Source: Sporobacter termitidis DSM 10068
GTDB taxonomy: Bacteria; Bacillota; Clostridia; Oscillospirales; Oscillospiraceae
Direction: 5' to 3'
Length of the DNA stretch: 64,000 bases
Assembly: GCF_900130065.1 (NCBI RefSeq)
Contig: NZ_FQXV01000014.1
Coordinates: forward strand, 62,001 to 126,000
The position numbers were made by a program, and so were the translations under genes. This document shows positions 52,655-61,048 of this stretch, in pieces (the stretch's first letter is position 1; every line of letters starts with the position of its first letter). The notes beneath the pieces were generated by a model. That model ran no database searches. It was not told the DNA's origin and saw only the letters and a program-made list of their open reading frames with translations.

Positions 52655-53478
52655 CTGAAACGCCCGTTTTGACCGTGCGGGGCCTGACCGTCCGCTACGG
52701 GGACGGCTGCCCGGCCTGCGGGACAAGTCTGGAAAAGAACCGCTGCACCGCCTGCGGCACGGTCTGGGCGCTGAGAAACGTCTCTCTGGAGCTCTTTCCG
52801 GGGGAGGTGCTGGGCATCGTCGGCGAGAGCGGCTCGGGCAAATCCACGCTGATGAAATCCCTGTACTTTGACCTCACACCCACCGAGGGCACCGCGCGCC
52901 TGCGCGATTACAGGGACGGCGGGGCCAGCATCTGGGAGGCCAGCGGCGCGGAGCGGCGCATGATCAAAAACCTTTTGATGGGCATGGTCTATCAAAACCC
53001 GGTTTTGGGGCTGCGGATGGACTTTTCCGCCGCGTCGAACATCGCCGAGAAGCTCATCGCGGCGGAAAACAGAAACGCGGCGAAAATGACCGGTCGGGTC
53101 ACGGAACTTTTGGACGCGGTGGAGATTCTCACCTCCCGCATGGGGGAAGCGCCGAAAAACTTCTCCGGCGGCATGCAGCAGCGCGTGCAGATATCCAAAG
53201 CGCTGGCCAACAATCCCGCTCTTCTCCTCCTCGACGAGGTGACGACGGGGCTGGACCTGTCGGTGCAGGCCAAGGTGTTGGACCTCATCCGCAAAATCAA
53301 GGCCCGGTACGGCGTGTCCATCCTGCTCGTCTCTCACGACCTGGCCGTCATCCGCATGCTGGCCGACAGGACCATCGTCATGCTGGACGGGCAGATCGTG
53401 GAAATCGGCCTGACCGATCAGATCCTGGAGGACCCGCAGCACCCCTACACGCAGCAGCTCGTCCATTCTCTCATTTAG
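52645..53478 (+). CDS. phnK: Phosphonate C-P lyase system ATPase PhnK
   Basis: 277-residue ABC-type ATPase that binds the C-P lyase core complex. Walker A is GESGSGKSTLMKS, the signature FSGGMQQRVQISKAL, and Walker B LLLLDEVTTGLD. A small two-CxxC insertion (CPACGTSLEKNRCTACG, about residues 23-39) just before the core is typical of PhnK. The gene overlaps phnJ, as expected for partners. Confidence 0.94.
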   Translation: MRLTETPVLTVRGLTVRYGDGCPACGTSLEKNRCTACGTVWALRNVSLELFPGEVLGIVGESGSGKSTLMKSLYFDLTPTEGTARLRDYRDGGASIWEASGAERRMIKNLLMGMVYQNPVLGLRMDFSAASNIAEKLIAAENRNAAKMTGRVTELLDAVEILTSRMGEAPKNFSGGMQQRVQISKALANNPALLLLDEVTTGLDLSVQAKVLDLIRKIKARYGVSILLVSHDLAVIRMLADRTIVMLDGQIVEIGLTDQILEDPQHPYTQQLVHSLI

Positions 53479-53490
53479 GAGGCTTTTATT

Positions 53491-54660
53491 TTGACAGCCA
53501 TCATCAACGGAAAGATCGTCACCCCGGAAGATATTATGGAGGACAAGGTGCTGCTCTTGGGCGGCGACAGGATTTTGGGCGTGACCGACGGTATTCCGGA
53601 CGCCGACAGGATCATCGACGCGAACGGCGGCTACATTCTCCCCGGCTTCATCGACATCCACTCCGACAGGATCGAGCAGTGCATCCTGCCGCGGCCCACG
53701 TCGATGCTCGACTTTGAGCTGGCGCTCAAGGAGTGCGAAAGCGAGCTTTTGCATCTGGGCATCACGACGATGTACCACTCGCTGACGCTGTACAAGGATG
53801 AGTTTTTCGGCAAGTCGCCCATCAGGACAAAGGAAAACGTCAAAAAGCTGGCCGGCCTCATCGGAAACATCCACAACCGCAGCCACCTGATCCGCCACCG
53901 GTTCCACCTGCGAATCGAAATCGACAATTTCGAGGCCTACGATATCGCCAGGGCGATGATTGAGAGCGGCCAGGTCCACGAAATTTCATTTATGGACCAC
54001 ACGCCGGGACAGGGCCAGTACAGGAACCTGGAGATATACCAGAAGACGATCTCCTCTTACCAGGGGCGGGAGGTCGCCAACCGCAGCTTTGAGGAAATTC
54101 TGGAGTACCACCGCGGCAAGGAAACGCTCTCCCTGGAGCAGCTGAGGGAGCTGGCCGAGCTGGCCCACGCCCACGGCATCGCCGTGGCTTCCCACGATGA
54201 CGACACGGTGGAAAAGCTCGAGCTGAACGAAAGGCTCGGCGTGGACATCTGCGAGTTCCCCATCACCATCGAGACGGCGAAGGCCGCCCACGAGAAAGGG
54301 CTCTTCACCGTCGTCGGCGCACCGAACATCCTGCTGGGCGGCTCGCACTCCGGCAATATGTCGGCGGCCGAGGCCATCCAGGAGGGCTGCGCCGACATCA
54401 TCTGCTCGGACTACTATCCCCCCGCCATCCTGCACGGCATTTTTATCATGGCCGAGCGGTACGGGATATCCCTGAGCGACATGGTGAACAAGGCCACGCT
54501 GCATCCGGCGCGGGCGATGAAGATCGACGGCGACTACGGGGCCGTCGAGCGCGGGAAAAAAGCCGATCTCCTTGTGGTGGAGGTCCTGGACGGATATCCC
54601 GTGATCACCCACGTGCTGGTGGATGGCCGCGTCACCGCTCAGGTGGCGTACAGGAGGTAA
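53491..54660 (+). CDS. phnM: Ribose triphosphonate diphosphatase PhnM
   Basis: 389-residue amidohydrolase-superfamily enzyme that removes pyrophosphate from 5-triphosphoribose 1-phosphonate. Metal-binding motifs are GFIDIHSDRIEQCILPRP, the HEISFMDHTPGQGQY region, AVASHDDDT and ICSDYYPPAILHG. It starts at TTG (53491) after AGGAGG. Here it lies between phnK and phnL, unlike the K-L-M order of E. coli. Confidence 0.94.
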   Translation: MTAIINGKIVTPEDIMEDKVLLLGGDRILGVTDGIPDADRIIDANGGYILPGFIDIHSDRIEQCILPRPTSMLDFELALKECESELLHLGITTMYHSLTLYKDEFFGKSPIRTKENVKKLAGLIGNIHNRSHLIRHRFHLRIEIDNFEAYDIARAMIESGQVHEISFMDHTPGQGQYRNLEIYQKTISSYQGREVANRSFEEILEYHRGKETLSLEQLRELAELAHAHGIAVASHDDDTVEKLELNERLGVDICEFPITIETAKAAHEKGLFTVVGAPNILLGGSHSGNMSAAEAIQEGCADIICSDYYPPAILHGIFIMAERYGISLSDMVNKATLHPARAMKIDGDYGAVERGKKADLLVVEVLDGYPVITHVLVDGRVTAQVAYRR

Positions 54661-54662
54661 CA

Positions 54663-55358
54663 ATGGCGCTTTTGAAGATCGACAAGCTGTCCAAAAACTT
54701 CTATCTCCACGCGCAGGACCGGCAGATCAGCTCCTGCCAGGACATCAGCTTTGACCTGAAGCAGGGCGAGTTTATCGGTATCGTGGGCCTCTCCGGCGCG
54801 GGCAAGTCCACGATACTGAAATGTATCCACAGGACGTATCTGCCGCTCACGGGCGAGATCGTCTACGACAGCCGGGCCTTCGGCCCCGTCAATCTGGCCG
54901 CGGCCACGGAACGGGAGATCCTGTACCTGCGCAAGTACGAGATCGGTTATGTTTCGCAGTTTTTGAACGTCATGCCGCGCACCACGGCGAAAGAGCACGT
55001 CATGAGCGCGCTTTTGGAGATGAACGAGGACCCCGCCCGGGCGGAGACGGCGGCGGAGGAGATGCTGGCCTATTTCCGCCTGCCGGCAGCCCTATGGGAC
55101 ATCTACCCCAACACGTTTTCCGGCGGGGAGCGGCTCCGGCTGAATCTCGCCCACACCATGGTCAAGCACCCGCGCCTGATGCTCCTGGACGAGCCCACAG
55201 CCTCCCTGGACAACAAGACGAAGCTTTTGGTCAAGGACATGCTGATCCGGCTCAAAAACACCGAGACGAGCATGATCGGCATCTTTCACGACCTGGAGTT
55301 CATGGAGGGCGTCTGCGACCGGGTGTACAACATTTCGGAGGGGGCTTTTGTATGCTGA
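54663..55358 (+). CDS. phnL: Phosphonate C-P lyase system protein PhnL
   Basis: 231-residue ABC-type protein with Walker A GLSGAGKSTILKC, signature FSGGERLRLNLAHT and Walker B LMLLDEPTASLD. PhnL supports transfer of phosphonate to ATP together with PhnGHI. Two bases separate it from phnM, and its end overlaps the PHP gene by 7 bp. Confidence 0.93.
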   Translation: MALLKIDKLSKNFYLHAQDRQISSCQDISFDLKQGEFIGIVGLSGAGKSTILKCIHRTYLPLTGEIVYDSRAFGPVNLAAATEREILYLRKYEIGYVSQFLNVMPRTTAKEHVMSALLEMNEDPARAETAAEEMLAYFRLPAALWDIYPNTFSGGERLRLNLAHTMVKHPRLMLLDEPTASLDNKTKLLVKDMLIRLKNTETSMIGIFHDLEFMEGVCDRVYNISEGAFVC

Positions 55359-56155
55359 AAGCGGACCTGCACATCCATTCCACCGTCTCCGACGGCAGCG
55401 CCACGATCGCCGAGATCGTCGAGGAGGCGGTGATCAAGAGCCTGGACGCCATCGCGATCACCGATCACGACACGCTCTCCCAACTGAAGCAGCTGCCGGA
55501 AACCGGCCGGGTCAAGATTATCCCCGGGCTGGAGATCTCCGCCGTGGACAAGAGAAACAACATGCGCGTCCACATCCTGGGCTATCACATCCAGGACCCG
55601 GAGGCCGTGGAGCGGCTGACACGGCCCGTTTTGGAGGCCCGCCATCAAAACACGCTGCGCCAGATCGCTATTCTTAAGGAGCACGGCTTTGAGATCGACC
55701 TTTCAAAGCTGCGGCCGGCCGACGGGAAGTACCTCTACAAGCAGCACGTGATGGACTATCTTGTCACCACGGGGCAGGCGGCGGAGATGTTCGGCGATTT
55801 TTATATGAAAACCTTTAAAAACAACGGCATCTGCCATTTCGACATCGCGTATACCGACGCGTTTGACGCCGTGGAGGCCATCAAAAACGCCGGCGGCCTG
55901 GCTGTGCTCGCCCACCCGGGGCAGCAGCAGAATTATTACTTGATCCCCGAGCTCAAGCGGCGCGGGCTGGATGGCCTGGAGTGCAACCACCACTCCCACA
56001 GCGCGGAGGACCGGCTGACCATTAAGAAATACGCCGAGCTGTACGGCCTCTTTATGACCGGGGGCAGCGATTACCATGGGAAGTATGAGCCCCAGGAGGA
56101 GGGCATCGGCGACGTTTTATCCGAGGAAAGCGGGGTGATCGCGCTATGCAGCTAG
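55352..56155 (+). CDS. PHP-family phosphoribosyl cyclic phosphate phosphodiesterase
   Basis: 267-residue PHP-domain metal hydrolase: ADLHIHSTVSDGS, AIAITDHDTLSQL, IIPGLEISAVDK, GLAVLAHPGQQQN, GLECNHHSHS and MTGGSDYHGK carry the metal ligands. A PHP enzyme in Eggerthella is known to hydrolyse both ester bonds of the 5-phosphoribosyl 1,2-cyclic phosphate made by PhnJ, giving ribose 5-phosphate and phosphate. Its place inside the operon, with phnP and phnN absent, supports that role here. The ATG at 55352 is chosen; the upstream frame is a phnL shadow. Confidence 0.85.
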   Translation: MLKADLHIHSTVSDGSATIAEIVEEAVIKSLDAIAITDHDTLSQLKQLPETGRVKIIPGLEISAVDKRNNMRVHILGYHIQDPEAVERLTRPVLEARHQNTLRQIAILKEHGFEIDLSKLRPADGKYLYKQHVMDYLVTTGQAAEMFGDFYMKTFKNNGICHFDIAYTDAFDAVEAIKNAGGLAVLAHPGQQQNYYLIPELKRRGLDGLECNHHSHSAEDRLTIKKYAELYGLFMTGGSDYHGKYEPQEEGIGDVLSEESGVIALCS

Positions 56156-56748
56156 GCCTCGAGCCGGTCATTGAGGAAAATGTGCACCTCGTGAACACAA
56201 CGCTGGGCAAATACACGCAGATTCAGGCCAACTGCTGCTTGAATGAGGTAACCGTCGGCGACTACTCCTACTGTGCCGGCTTCAACATGATGGATTACGC
56301 CACCATCGGCAAGTTCTGCTCCATCGCGGCCTTTGTCCGCATCAATCCCGGCAATCATCCCACGTATGACCGCGTGGCCCAGAGCCACTTTACCTACCGT
56401 AGCGAGCTGTTCGGCCTCGGCCCGGACGACGGCGCGTTTTTTGAGTGGCGGCGCCGGCACTGGGTCACCATCGGCAACGACGTGTGGCTCGGCCACGACG
56501 CGACGATCATGCCCGGCGTCACCGTCGGCAACGGCGCGGTGATCGGTACGGGCGCTGTCGTCACGAAGGACGTGGAGCCCTACGCCATCGTGGCCGGCGT
56601 CCCGGCAAAAAAGCTCAAAATGCGCTTTGACGACGGGCTCATCGAAAAAATCGAGACGTCCAAATGGTGGGACTGGGACCACGAGACGCTGAAAGCCCGC
56701 CTCCCGGACTTCCGCAATCTCGGCGATTTTGTCAGGAAATACTTATAA
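56146..56748 (+). CDS. Phosphonate-operon left-handed beta-helix acetyltransferase
   Basis: 200-residue hexapeptide-repeat acetyltransferase of the DapH/GlmU-related type linked to phn operons. Repeats run from about residue 18 (LGKYTQIQANCCLNEVTVGD) through IGNDVWLGHDATIMPGVTVG to AVVTKDVEPYAIVAGVPAK, with the His of NHPTYD likely catalytic. It overlaps the PHP gene by 10 bp and ends the operon. It may acetylate aminophosphonates, either to detoxify or to prepare them; the substrate is an inference. Confidence 0.87.
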   Translation: MQLGLEPVIEENVHLVNTTLGKYTQIQANCCLNEVTVGDYSYCAGFNMMDYATIGKFCSIAAFVRINPGNHPTYDRVAQSHFTYRSELFGLGPDDGAFFEWRRRHWVTIGNDVWLGHDATIMPGVTVGNGAVIGTGAVVTKDVEPYAIVAGVPAKKLKMRFDDGLIEKIETSKWWDWDHETLKARLPDFRNLGDFVRKYL

Positions 56749-56753
56749 AAAGA

Positions 56754-56778
56754 AGTCCCCGCCTGACGGCGGGGACGC
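56754..56778 (-). terminator. Terminator after kdpE, also left 25-bp repeat of the dispersed element
   Basis: GTCCCCGCC and GGCGGGGAC pair around TGAC. On the minus strand TTCTTTTTAT follows, so it can end the kdp transcript. The same 25 bases recur at 56970-56994. Confidence 0.65.
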
Positions 56779-56781
56779 AGA

Positions 56782-56938
56782 CTGTCGATAAAGCCCTTCG
56801 GGCTTTATCCGACAAGGGGGTGCATGTAGCGCGCTCAGCCGCGCGCTGCATGAGAAGTGTCACTCCGGAGGCGCATGTCCTCCTGCGTGACGATTTTGAA
56901 TTTATTTGCTGCTCCGGCGGCAAACTCTGCGAGGCTTT
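56782..56938 (-). repeat. Dispersed 154-bp repeat, copy B
   Basis: Reverse complement of the element at 37006-37162, about 90% identical by eye and the same overall length owing to compensating indels. It lies between the phn acetyltransferase and kdpE and is bracketed by two identical 25-bp hairpins (56754-56778 and 56970-56994). Confidence 0.85.
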
Positions 56939-56969
56939 GCCCTCTTCAGGCAGGTTTTTCGACAAGCTG

Positions 56970-56994
56970 AGTCCCCGCCTGACGGCGGGGACGC
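56970..56994. repeat. Right 25-bp hairpin repeat beside copy B
   Basis: Identical to 56754-56778 and in the same orientation: AGTCCCCGCC, TGAC, GGCGGGGACGC-type hairpin. It lacks a T-run on either strand, so it is more likely part of the repeated element than a terminator. Confidence 0.75.
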
Positions 56995-56999
56995 GCTAT

Positions 57000-57710
57000 T
57001 TATTCTTCTGTCATGCGGTACCCGACGCCGACCTCGGTGACGATGTAACGGGGCTCCGCGGGGTTCTCCTCCAGCTTCCGCCGAATGTTGGCCATGTTGA
57101 CGCGGAGGGCCTGTACCTCATTGGCGTGGTCGCCCGTATACGGGCCCCACACCTCTCGGATGATGAAGTCGTGGGTCAAAACCCGCCCGATGTACTTTGA
57201 CAGCAGGACGATGATTTTATATTCGATCGGCGTCAGGTGGACGTCTTTTCCGGCCAGCGTCACGAGTCTTTTGTCATAATCGATCTCGAGCTCCCGGATC
57301 GTCATTTTGCCGGCCTCGGGCGCGGCCGCGCTCCCCGTCCTGCGGCTGTGCCGAAGCGCCGTCCTGATGCGGGCCAGCAGCTCGGCGGTACCGAAGGGTT
57401 TGGTGATATAGTCGTCCGCGCCCAGGTCCAGCGCCTCGACCTTTTCACGCTCGAGGCCTCGGGCGGAAACGACAATGACGGGCAGCACCGTCCACTGCCG
57501 GAGCTGTTTCAGGACCTCCAGCCCGTCCATGTCGGGCAGGCCCAGGTCGAGCAATATCAGATCCGGGCAGCGGGAGGCCGCCAGAGATACGGCCTCCCGG
57601 CCTGTGGCCGACTTGAGCACGTTAAAGCCGTTGGACGTCAGGACGGCGGAGATGAAATGACAGATGCTGTCCTCGTCGTCCACGATCATGACAAGCTGTT
57701 TATTCTCCAT
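57000..57710 (-). CDS. kdpE: Response regulator KdpE
   Basis: 236-residue OmpR/PhoB-type activator of kdpABC. The receiver domain has VDDED, phospho-acceptor D55 in LILLDLGLPDMDG, VVSARG and the Lys of YITKPFG. The winged-helix domain has HLTPIEYKIIVLLSKYIGRVLTHDFIIREVWG and YIVTEVGVGYRM. The ATG at 57710 is preferred over the longer frame. It overlaps kdpD by 11 bp. Confidence 0.94.
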   Translation of the reverse strand: MENKQLVMIVDDEDSICHFISAVLTSNGFNVLKSATGREAVSLAASRCPDLILLDLGLPDMDGLEVLKQLRQWTVLPVIVVSARGLEREKVEALDLGADDYITKPFGTAELLARIRTALRHSRRTGSAAAPEAGKMTIRELEIDYDKRLVTLAGKDVHLTPIEYKIIVLLSKYIGRVLTHDFIIREVWGPYTGDHANEVQALRVNMANIRRKLEENPAEPRYIVTEVGVGYRMTEE

Positions 57711-60411
57711 GGCGATGCTCCTCCGGCAGCGGGAGTGTAAAACGGAAGACGGCGCCGCCCCCGCTCCTGTTGGCCGCCTCCATTTTCCCGCCGTGAGCTT
57801 TGATGATGGACATGCAGATGGACAGACCGATGCCCATGCCCCGGGACGCATCGGCACTGCGCTTTCTTTCGGACACGCCGCTGTCGAAAACGTAAGGCAG
57901 GTCCCGTTCGGCGATGCCCTCGCCGTTGTCGAGCACCTCGAAGACCGCGTCGTTCCCGGCCTTTCGAACGACCACGTCCACCTCCGTGCCGTCTCCCGAG
58001 TGCTTCACGGCGTTTTCCAGCAGGTTGATGAGCACCTGCACGATCAGCGTTGCGTCCATGGGGACGAGCAGAAGCTCCTCGGGGACCTTGACCCTGATCT
58101 TTCTGCCGGGAAATCTCTTCCGGAGGCGGCTGACGGCCTCGGCGGCGACCTCCTCGGCCGCCTCCGGCACTTTTGAGACGCTGGCCGTGCCGTCCTTGAT
58201 GCGGGTGACGGACAGGATGTTTTCCACCAATCGGATCAGCCACTGGGATTCCTCCCTGATGTCGGCCAGGAGCTGATCCCGCGTCTTTTTATCCAGCGCG
58301 TCGCCGCTTTCCAGAATCGCGGCGCTGGAACCGGAAATACAGGTGAGCGGCGTCCTGAGGTCATGCGAGATCGCGCGGAGCAGATTGCTCCGCATTTTTT
58401 CTTTTTCGGCGTCGACCAGGATTCTGCGCTGCTCGTCGGACAGGCGCTGCCGCTCCAGCGCCATGGCCACCTGGGAGGCGATCATCTGCAGAAACAGCCG
58501 CTTGCTCTGGCTGAGCCTCTCCGTCCTGCAGGAGAGACCGATAACGCCCAGGATTTTGCCCTGGGCAAGCACCGGCATATAAAAGCCCCCCGCGCCCATC
58601 AGCGTGTCCGTCCCGGCTCCGGCGTTTTTGAGATTGAGAAATACCCAATGGGCCACGGCGCGCTCGTCCTCGGACAGGAGAAACGCGTCGTCCGGCGCAG
58701 ACTCGGCCTGTCGGAAGGCGCCGGCGGCGTTTGTGGCCGGGTCCTGGGTATAAAAAATAGAGGAGCGGCCGAACAGCGCCGTCAGATAATCGTTTGTCAG
58801 CGCCGTGATGTTTTCGGTGCCCCTTGTGACAAGGAGCTTTTTATTGATCTCATATAAGACCTCGGTGCGGCGTTCGCGCTCCAGGGCCAGCTGCGCCTGG
58901 GTTTTTATGCGCACCGTCATCGCGCTGGTGACGAGCGCCACCAGCAGCATGATCAGAAACGTGATCGGATACCCCGGCTGTATGGCGTTGAAGGTATAGT
59001 AGGGCACGGTAAAGAAGAAATTGAACGCCAGCACGCCGATGACGGAGGCCACCACGCCGTATAAGTACCCCGCCGTCATTCTCGACGCGGCGAGCACGGA
59101 GAGGATATATACCATGACAAGGTTCTGATCCCCGATATCCAGTGCCCGGAGGACAAAGCTCAACAGCGTCGCGGCGGTCAGACAGGCGAGGGTCTTCAGC
59201 GTGTCCGCCCAGGAAAAGGACAGGCTCGGCCGCTGCACCCGCCGCCGTTTCGTCTTCCTATAGGCCCGCGCCGGTAGGTTTCCCGGGATGATATGAATCT
59301 CAATCCCCGGGATCAGCGCGATGAGCTTATCCTCCAAATCCGCGTCAAATCTGTTAAAGAGCGTTTTTTTGTTTCGGCTCTTCCCGATGACGATATTGGT
59401 GATGCCGGACATCCTGGCGTAACCGGCGATCACGGTGGCCAGGGTGTCGCCGTTCAGCGTCACGATTTCTCCGCCCAGCTCCTCGGCCAGGTCCATGTTC
59501 GCCCGGATGTCTTTTTTGTCCTCCTCGGTGACTTCCCTGTTCTCCAGGCACTCAACGTACGCCGCCACCCACGGGGCGTGAAAAGCCTCCGCCGTCCTCG
59601 CCGTCCAGCGGATGCATTTTGCCGACGACGGCGAGGGCCCGATGCAGGCAAGCAGCTTGGTGCTTGCCATTTTGCCGGCCATGCGCTTTTCACTCTGGTT
59701 GACGTGGCTGATGCGGTCGGCGGCCTTGCGCATGGCGATTTCGCGGAGCAGGCGGAGGTTCTCCCTGGTAAAAAAATTCCGCATGGCGGTTTCAGCCCGC
59801 TCCGGGCGGTAAATCTTCCCTTCCTCAAGGCGCCGCAGGAGCTCATCAGGCTCAATGTCGATGAGCTTGACCATGTCCGCCCGGTCAAACACGTAGTCCG
59901 GGACCGTTTCCCGCACCTGGACCTTCGTAATGTTCTGGACGATATCGTTGAGGCTTTCGATATGCTGGACATTGACCGTCGTCGAAACGTTGATGCCGGC
60001 CTTTAAAAGCTCCTCGATGTCCTGATATCTTTTTCTGTTCCGGACACCCTCGGCATTGGTGTGGGCCAGCTCGTCGACGAGGACAAGCTCCGGCTTTCTC
60101 CGGAGGGCGGCGTCCAGGTCGAACTCCCTGAGCGCGATGTTCCTGTAGGGCACCGTCAGGGGCGGGAGAACGGGCAGGCCTTCCAGCAGCGCCATCGTCT
60201 CGGGGCGCGTGTGCGGCTCCACGTACCCCACCAGGACGTCCGCGCCGTTTCGCCGCTGCTCCCGGGCGTCGTCCAGCATGGCGTACGTTTTCCCGACGCC
60301 CGCGGCGTAGCCGAAAAATATCTTCAACGTCCCCTCCCGGGTCGGCTCCTCCGAAAGAATGCTGTCCAGCAGCGCGTCGGGGTCGGGGCGGCCGTCATAG
60401 TCCTCTGTCAT
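57700..60411 (-). CDS. kdpD: Sensor histidine kinase KdpD
   Basis: 903-residue K+/turgor sensor. The N-terminal KdpD domain has a P-loop GYAAGVGKTYAML (about residues 33-45) and VDELAHTNAEG. A universal-stress-like domain follows (LLACIGPSPSSAKCIRW), then four closely spaced helices (DUF4118, about 400-500), a GAF-like domain, the phospho-acceptor H683 in AISHDLRTPLTC and the ATPase N, G1 and G2 boxes (INLLENAVKHS, DNGEGI, GMGIGLSI). It controls kdpABC through KdpE. 65 bp separate it from kdpC. Confidence 0.95.
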   Translation of the reverse strand: MTEDYDGRPDPDALLDSILSEEPTREGTLKIFFGYAAGVGKTYAMLDDAREQRRNGADVLVGYVEPHTRPETMALLEGLPVLPPLTVPYRNIALREFDLDAALRRKPELVLVDELAHTNAEGVRNRKRYQDIEELLKAGINVSTTVNVQHIESLNDIVQNITKVQVRETVPDYVFDRADMVKLIDIEPDELLRRLEEGKIYRPERAETAMRNFFTRENLRLLREIAMRKAADRISHVNQSEKRMAGKMASTKLLACIGPSPSSAKCIRWTARTAEAFHAPWVAAYVECLENREVTEEDKKDIRANMDLAEELGGEIVTLNGDTLATVIAGYARMSGITNIVIGKSRNKKTLFNRFDADLEDKLIALIPGIEIHIIPGNLPARAYRKTKRRRVQRPSLSFSWADTLKTLACLTAATLLSFVLRALDIGDQNLVMVYILSVLAASRMTAGYLYGVVASVIGVLAFNFFFTVPYYTFNAIQPGYPITFLIMLLVALVTSAMTVRIKTQAQLALERERRTEVLYEINKKLLVTRGTENITALTNDYLTALFGRSSIFYTQDPATNAAGAFRQAESAPDDAFLLSEDERAVAHWVFLNLKNAGAGTDTLMGAGGFYMPVLAQGKILGVIGLSCRTERLSQSKRLFLQMIASQVAMALERQRLSDEQRRILVDAEKEKMRSNLLRAISHDLRTPLTCISGSSAAILESGDALDKKTRDQLLADIREESQWLIRLVENILSVTRIKDGTASVSKVPEAAEEVAAEAVSRLRKRFPGRKIRVKVPEELLLVPMDATLIVQVLINLLENAVKHSGDGTEVDVVVRKAGNDAVFEVLDNGEGIAERDLPYVFDSGVSERKRSADASRGMGIGLSICMSIIKAHGGKMEAANRSGGGAVFRFTLPLPEEHRHGE

Positions 60412-60476
60412 TTAATTCACCTCAGCGATCAGACGGGAATACGATTTTCCGCCTTAAATATATCGTTTTGCGGTTT

Positions 60477-61037
60477 TTAAATCAAGCCGTCCAGCGCCAG
60501 GTTGACCTTCAGGACGTTGACGGCACGCTCGCCCCAGAAGCCGAGGAATTTGCCGGCGGTGTATTCAGCGATCACCGCTCTGACGCTGTCCTCGCCGAGG
60601 CCCCGGACTCTTGCGATGCGCGCCACCTGATATTCCGCCGCGGCGGGTGAGACGTTCGGGTCAACGCCGCTGCCGGAGGCCGTGACAAGGTCCAAGGGGA
60701 TATCCGCCGTATTCGCCGGATCAAACCCGTGCCACCAGGCAATACGCTCCTGTACCTTCTTTTTCTCGTCCGCGCCGGCGGGATTCAGGTTCGTCGCGCC
60801 GAGCGGCCGGCCAATCAGGTACTGCGGCTTCGTGAACTCCTGCGCAATCAGCGCCGAGCCGTATTCTTTCTTTGTCCCGTCCTTCAGCGTCACCGTCACG
60901 ATGCTGCCGTTGGCCTGAGCCGGGAAGGCCGCCTGGGCAATGGCCGTCACCACGCCGGGGTAAACAAGGCCGCACAGGACTGTCATGATGAGAAAGCAGA
61001 CCAGCACGGGCCGCAGCGCTTTCCAGAATCTTTTCAT
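60477..61037 (-). CDS. kdpC: Potassium-transporting ATPase subunit C
   Basis: 186-residue single-span subunit. The N-terminal helix LVCFLIMTVLCGLVYPGVVTAIA (about residues 12-34) is followed by GSALIAQEFTKPQYLIGRP, DLVTASGSGVDPNVSPAAAEYQVARIAR and a C-terminal NVLKVNLALDGL, all typical of KdpC. It stabilises the KdpAB complex and raises ATP affinity. It lies 11 bp after kdpB. Confidence 0.95.
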   Translation of the reverse strand: MKRFWKALRPVLVCFLIMTVLCGLVYPGVVTAIAQAAFPAQANGSIVTVTLKDGTKKEYGSALIAQEFTKPQYLIGRPLGATNLNPAGADEKKKVQERIAWWHGFDPANTADIPLDLVTASGSGVDPNVSPAAAEYQVARIARVRGLGEDSVRAVIAEYTAGKFLGFWGERAVNVLKVNLALDGLI

Positions 61038-61048
61038 TGTCTTTCACC

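Noticed and set aside
56754-56994. CRISPR-like direct repeats
   Set aside because: Only two 25-bp copies 216 bp apart, each a self-complementary hairpin; no regular spacers or cas genes.
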